Assembly (NCBI RefSeq): GCF_037940415.1
Contig: NZ_CP149798.1
Coordinates: 3,465,001 to 3,529,000, forward strand
Length of the DNA: 64,000 nucleotides
Source: Streptomyces sp. f51
Lineage (GTDB): Bacteria; Actinomycetota; Actinomycetes; Streptomycetales; Streptomycetaceae
Reading direction: 5' to 3'
In this document: piece after piece, positions 61,067 through 64,000 of the stretch
How positions within the stretch are numbered: position 1 is the first letter of the stretch
Layout: the number at the start of each line of letters is the position of its first letter
Position numbers and translations under genes: made by a program
Notes under the pieces: model-generated
The model's input: the letters and a program-made list of their open reading frames with translations, nothing else
Told to the model about the DNA's origin: nothing
Databases searched by the model: none

Positions 61067-62406
61067 CCACGGACACGGGGGTGGGCATGGGCAGGCCGTC
61101 CGGCTGGTGGCGGGGCAAGAGCACACCGGCGAAGGTCGAGACGTACACCCGCTGGTCCTTCCACGTCTTCTCCCTCCTCGAAGCCGCCTCGATCGGGCTG
61201 CCCGTGTTCGGGAACCTGCCGACCGCCCGGGCCTGGGCGGTGCTCCTGCTGGTCAGCGGACACTCGGCGTTCTGCGCGGCGACCGCCTCACGGGCGCTGG
61301 ACTGGACGCGCGGCACCCGGGAACGGCCCCGGCGCACCCTGCTCGCGCTGGCCGTGAGCACCTGCGGCGTGGTCGTCCTGGGCACCCTCCTGTCCGGCGC
61401 CCCCTGGCACCCGGCGGACGACGGCGCGTTCCTGGTCGCCTCCTCGCTGCTCGTCGGCGCCACGGCGTTCGGCACGGGCACGCTCGCGCTCGGGACCCGG
61501 GACGGGCGCCGGATGACGTACGTCGTGCTCGGCGCCTCCGCGGGCACCGGAGCGCTCGCCCTCCCCCTCGGTTTCCCCGCACCCGCAGCGCTCGTCACCG
61601 CCGTCCTGGTGCTGCTCACCGCCGGCTTCCTCGCCTTCACCGCGGCCTTCTCCGTCTGGCTGCTCGACGCCGTCTACGAACTCGACGAGGCCCGCGAGAC
61701 CCGCGCCCGGCTCGCCGTCGCCGAGGAGCGGCTGCGCTTCGGCCGCGACCTGCACGACGTGATGGGCCGCAATCTCGCGGTGATCGCCCTCAAGAGCGAA
61801 CTCGCGGTGCAGCTGGCCCGGCGGGGACGGCCCGAGGCCGTGGACCAGATGACCGAGGTGCAGCGGATCGCGCGGGAGTCCCAGCGAGAGGTGCGCGAGG
61901 TCGTACGGGGCTATCGCGACGCCGATCTCACCAACGAACTGGCCGGAGCCAAGGGCGTGTTGACGGCCGCCGGGATCGACTGCTCCGTCACCGGCACCGC
62001 CGCCGGGCTGCCTCCGCGGATCCAGTCGGCGCTCGGCTGGGTCGTACGGGAGGCGACCACCAACGTGCTGCGGCACGGGAACGCCGGGAAGTGCTCGCTG
62101 TCGCTGCGGGCGGCGCGGGACCGGGTGACGCTCATCGTCGAGAACGACGGGGTGCCGCGCGACGCGCTGCCGGACCCCGGACCGGGGAGGGGGAGCGGGC
62201 TCATGGGACTGCGCGAGCGGCTGGAGGAGGTGGACGGGGTGCTGCGGGCCGAGGTGAGCCACGGGACGTTCCGGCTGACGGCGGAGGTACCGCTGCGGCC
62301 GCCCTCGGGCACGGGAGCCGGCACTCCCGTCCCCGGCCGCACGACCAGGGGGCCCGAGGGGGCGCCTCCGGCGCTTCCGCACCAGGTGAAGGAGGTCACG
62401 CCATGA
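61063..62406 (+). CDS. sensor histidine kinase (HisKA_3, DesK/LiaS type)
   Basis: A 447-residue membrane kinase. Six hydrophobic segments (about 33-200) have short loops, so sensing is probably within the membrane. The dimerisation domain has phospho-acceptor His231 in RFGRDLHDVMGRNLAVIAL. The ATPase domain follows, with N-box REATTNVLRH and G-box GSGLMGLRERL. The last 40 residues are Pro/Gly-rich and disordered. ATGA overlaps on both sides link it to the ABC permease and the response regulator. Membrane-embedded kinases beside ABC exporters often respond to the drug or lipid perturbation that the exporter relieves. Confidence 0.92.
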   Translation: MTTDTGVGMGRPSGWWRGKSTPAKVETYTRWSFHVFSLLEAASIGLPVFGNLPTARAWAVLLLVSGHSAFCAATASRALDWTRGTRERPRRTLLALAVSTCGVVVLGTLLSGAPWHPADDGAFLVASSLLVGATAFGTGTLALGTRDGRRMTYVVLGASAGTGALALPLGFPAPAALVTAVLVLLTAGFLAFTAAFSVWLLDAVYELDEARETRARLAVAEERLRFGRDLHDVMGRNLAVIALKSELAVQLARRGRPEAVDQMTEVQRIARESQREVREVVRGYRDADLTNELAGAKGVLTAAGIDCSVTGTAAGLPPRIQSALGWVVREATTNVLRHGNAGKCSLSLRAARDRVTLIVENDGVPRDALPDPGPGRGSGLMGLRERLEEVDGVLRAEVSHGTFRLTAEVPLRPPSGTGAGTPVPGRTTRGPEGAPPALPHQVKEVTP

Positions 62407-63047
62407 CGGACGTACAGGACGGCGCATCCGGGGCCGCGGGGCCCGTGAGGCTGCTGCTCGCCGACGACGAACATCTGATCCGGGGCGCGCTGGCCGCGCT
62501 GCTCGGTCTCGAGGACGACCTGGTCGTGGTGGCCGAGGCGGCGACCGGACCCGAGGCGCTGGCGATGGCGAGGGCGCACGTGCCCGATGTCGCCGTGCTG
62601 GATCTTCAGATGCCGGGGGCGGACGGTGTGAGCGTGGCCACATCCCTGCGGGCCGAACTGCCGGGCTGCCAGGTGCTGATCGTGACCAGTCACGGGCGCC
62701 CCGGGCATCTGAAGCGGGCGCTCGCGGCGGGTGTGCGGGGGTTCGTCCCGAAGACGGTCAGTGCGCGACGGCTCGCGGAGATCATCCGTACCGTGCACGC
62801 CGGAAACCGTTACGTGGACCCGGAGTTGGCCGCCGACGCGATCTCCTCCGGGGACTCCCCGCTGACCGCGCGCGAGGCCGAGGTGCTCGAATTCGCCGCC
62901 GACGGCGCGCCCGTGGCGGAGATCGCGGAGCGGGCCGCCCTCTCGCAGGGAACGGTCCGGAACTATCTCTCCTCGGCCGTGTCCAAACTGGGCGCGGAGA
63001 ACCGGCACACGGCAGTGCGTCTCGCACGGGCGCGAGGTTGGGTATAG
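62403..63047 (+). CDS. NarL/LuxR-family response regulator
   Basis: A 214-residue DNA-binding regulator. The receiver domain has Asp21/Asp22, phosphorylation site Asp67 in VAVLDLQMPG, Thr95 and Lys117. The C-terminal LuxR-type helix-turn-helix is LTAREAEVLEFAADGAPVAE, then LSQGTVRNYLSSAVSKLGA. It partners with the preceding kinase and probably controls the ABC operon. Its last codons overlap the TATAGT -10 box (63043-63048) of the downstream tRNA-Gly. Confidence 0.94.
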   Translation: MTDVQDGASGAAGPVRLLLADDEHLIRGALAALLGLEDDLVVVAEAATGPEALAMARAHVPDVAVLDLQMPGADGVSVATSLRAELPGCQVLIVTSHGRPGHLKRALAAGVRGFVPKTVSARRLAEIIRTVHAGNRYVDPELAADAISSGDSPLTAREAEVLEFAADGAPVAEIAERAALSQGTVRNYLSSAVSKLGAENRHTAVRLARARGWV

Positions 63048-63048
63048 T
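63043..63048 (+). promoter_or_regulatory. -10 box of tRNA-Gly copy 2, inside the regulator's stop codon region
   Basis: TATAGT lies 21 bases before the tRNA 5' end and includes the TAG stop of the response regulator. No clear -35 hexamer is visible upstream. Confidence 0.5.
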
Positions 63049-63069
63049 TGCTCTCGCGCCACGGCGCAT

Positions 63070-63142
63070 GCGGACGTAGCTCAGTTGGTAGAGCGCAACC
63101 TTGCCAAGGTTGAGGTCGCCAGTTCGAACCTGGTCGTCCGCT
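63070..63142 (+). tRNA. tRNA-Gly (GCC), copy 2
   Basis: Identical over 73 nt to the copy at 59015. CCA is not encoded. It follows the response regulator gene by 22 bases. Confidence 0.94.
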
Positions 63143-63149
63143 CCGAAAA

Positions 63150-63177
63150 GAAGCCCCCGACTCCGGTCGGGGGCTTC
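63150..63177. terminator. terminator between tRNA-Gly and purC
   Basis: A 12-bp stem (GAAGCCCCCGAC and its complement) with loop TCCG, followed by TTC. It can also end purC on the other strand. Confidence 0.85.
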
Positions 63178-63249
63178 TTCGTGTGCGGTGACGTCCTCCC
63201 CGCGCGGACGGCGGACGGGCCCGGCGCGCGGCCGGGCCCGTGCGCGCGG

Positions 63250-64000
63250 TCAGGACCAGCTGACGCCCGTCAGCCGCTCGTACGCCTCGATGTACTTGGC
63301 GCGGGTGGCCTCCACGATCCGCTCGGGCAGCGCGGGCGGCGGCGTCTCGCTCCTGCGGTCCCAGCCCGACTCGGCGGACGTCAGCCAGTCGCGGACGTAC
63401 TGCTTGTCGAAGGACGGCTGCGCGTGGCCCGGCTCCCAGACGTCGGCGGGCCAGAAGCGCGAGGAGTCCGGGGTCAGCACCTCGTCGGCGAGGACCAGCG
63501 TGTCGCCGTCGTAGCCGAACTCGAACTTGGTGTCCGCGAGGATGATGCCCCGGTCGCGGGCGATGTCACGGGCCCGGCCGTAGACCGCGAGGGTCGCCCG
63601 GCGCAGTTCGGCCGCGGTGTCGGCGCCGACCTGGCGGACGACCTCCTCGTACGAGACGTTCTCGTCGTGCTCCCCGACCGCGGCCTTGGTGGCAGGAGTG
63701 AAGATCGGCGAGGGGAGCTCCGAGCCGTCGACGAGACCCTCGGGGAGCGCGAGTCCGCAGACCGTGCGGGACTCCTCGTACTCGGCGAGGCCCGAGCCGG
63801 TCAGATAGCCGCGGGCGACGCACTCGACCGGGACCATCCGCAGGGACTTGCAGATCAGGGTGCGGCCGGCCCAGTCGGCCGGGGCGCCCGGCGGGAGTTC
63901 GGTGCTCAGCACGTGGTGGGGCGCCAGCTCGGAGAGCTGGTCGAACCACCACAGCGAGAGCTGGGTGAGCGTGCGGCCCTTGTCGGGGATCTCGGTGGGG
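63250..64000 (-). CDS. purC: SAICAR synthetase, 5' end outside the window
   Basis: The last 250 codons of PurC; the frame runs off the right edge (first full codon at 63999). PurC joins aspartate to CAIR with ATP. Signatures seen are LICKSLRMVPVECVARGYLTGSGLAEY, FTPATKAAVGEHDENVSYEE, GIILADTKFEFGYDGDTLVLADEVLTPDSSRFW and FDKQYVRDWL. About 40-50 residues are missing at the N-terminus by comparison with the usual 290-300. It is separate from the purSQL operon. Confidence 0.96.
   Translation of the reverse strand, partial: PTEIPDKGRTLTQLSLWWFDQLSELAPHHVLSTELPPGAPADWAGRTLICKSLRMVPVECVARGYLTGSGLAEYEESRTVCGLALPEGLVDGSELPSPIFTPATKAAVGEHDENVSYEEVVRQVGADTAAELRRATLAVYGRARDIARDRGIILADTKFEFGYDGDTLVLADEVLTPDSSRFWPADVWEPGHAQPSFDKQYVRDWLTSAESGWDRRSETPPPALPERIVEATRAKYIEAYERLTGVSWS

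Overview
The window is high-GC actinobacterial chromosome, almost certainly Streptomyces: third codon positions are nearly all G/C, GTG and TTG starts are common, and the window carries BldC, AtrA-like and NsdA/Orf1590-like developmental regulators, a second Lsr2-type protein and a SARP/AfsR-like regulator. From memory, the gene order resembles the conserved core arm of S. coelicolor running from atrA through bldC and vdh to the purine genes (roughly the SCO41xx to SCO407x genes). It is mostly core chromosome. I see no insertion sequence, prophage, CRISPR array or attachment site.

Layout: 1-2.5 kb holds a truncated MarR gene diverging from an MFS exporter, then a methyltransferase. 2.6-9.2 kb holds a PAS-SpoIIE-ATPase phosphatase, a type II NADH dehydrogenase, the AtrA-like TetR regulator and a sigma factor fused to an anti-sigma-like zinc finger, a membrane anchor and an NPCBM domain. 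9.2-17.5 kb holds a large AfsR-like ATPase regulator, an orphan asparagine-synthase-like enzyme with an altered active-site loop, and an NsdA-like regulator. 17.6-25.3 kb holds L-2-hydroxyglutarate oxidase, TrmB, a PrsW protease, an aldo/keto reductase, an M23 peptidase behind a c-di-AMP riboswitch, a second SpoIIE-type phosphatase and tRNA-fMet. 25.3-28.1 kb is a compact flavin/pterin-type locus (RibD-like, MarR, RibA) whose two promoters carry related repeat operators. 28-40 kb holds an amino acid permease, a frameshifted FG-GAP surface protein, a DEAD-box helicase with a 31-residue RGG repeat, a lipoprotein, a degenerate serine hydrolase, a small zincin and a membrane metallophosphoesterase. 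40-46.4 kb holds tRNA-Glu/Asp/Phe, HrpA, a second tRNA-Asp, a small Cys-containing protein and BldC.

46.9-58 kb holds valine dehydrogenase, DUF3073, purM/purF, a META-domain lipoprotein whose upstream region is a 26-27 bp minisatellite, a mycothiol-dependent-type enzyme, and the purS-purQ-purL operon with ATGA overlaps. 58.4-64 kb holds the Lsr2 paralogue, tRNA-Gly genes, an ABC transporter co-transcribed with a two-component system, another tRNA-Gly, and a truncated purC.

The purine genes supply the FGAR to SAICAR steps of de novo purine synthesis. The regulators here (AtrA-, BldC-, NsdA- and Lsr2-type) link development, antibiotic production and nucleoid state. The best candidates for new biology are the MarR/RibD/RibA locus with its phased repeats, the one-polypeptide sigma/anti-sigma/carbohydrate-sensor protein, the orphan asparagine-synthase-like enzyme, and the minisatellite before the META lipoprotein.
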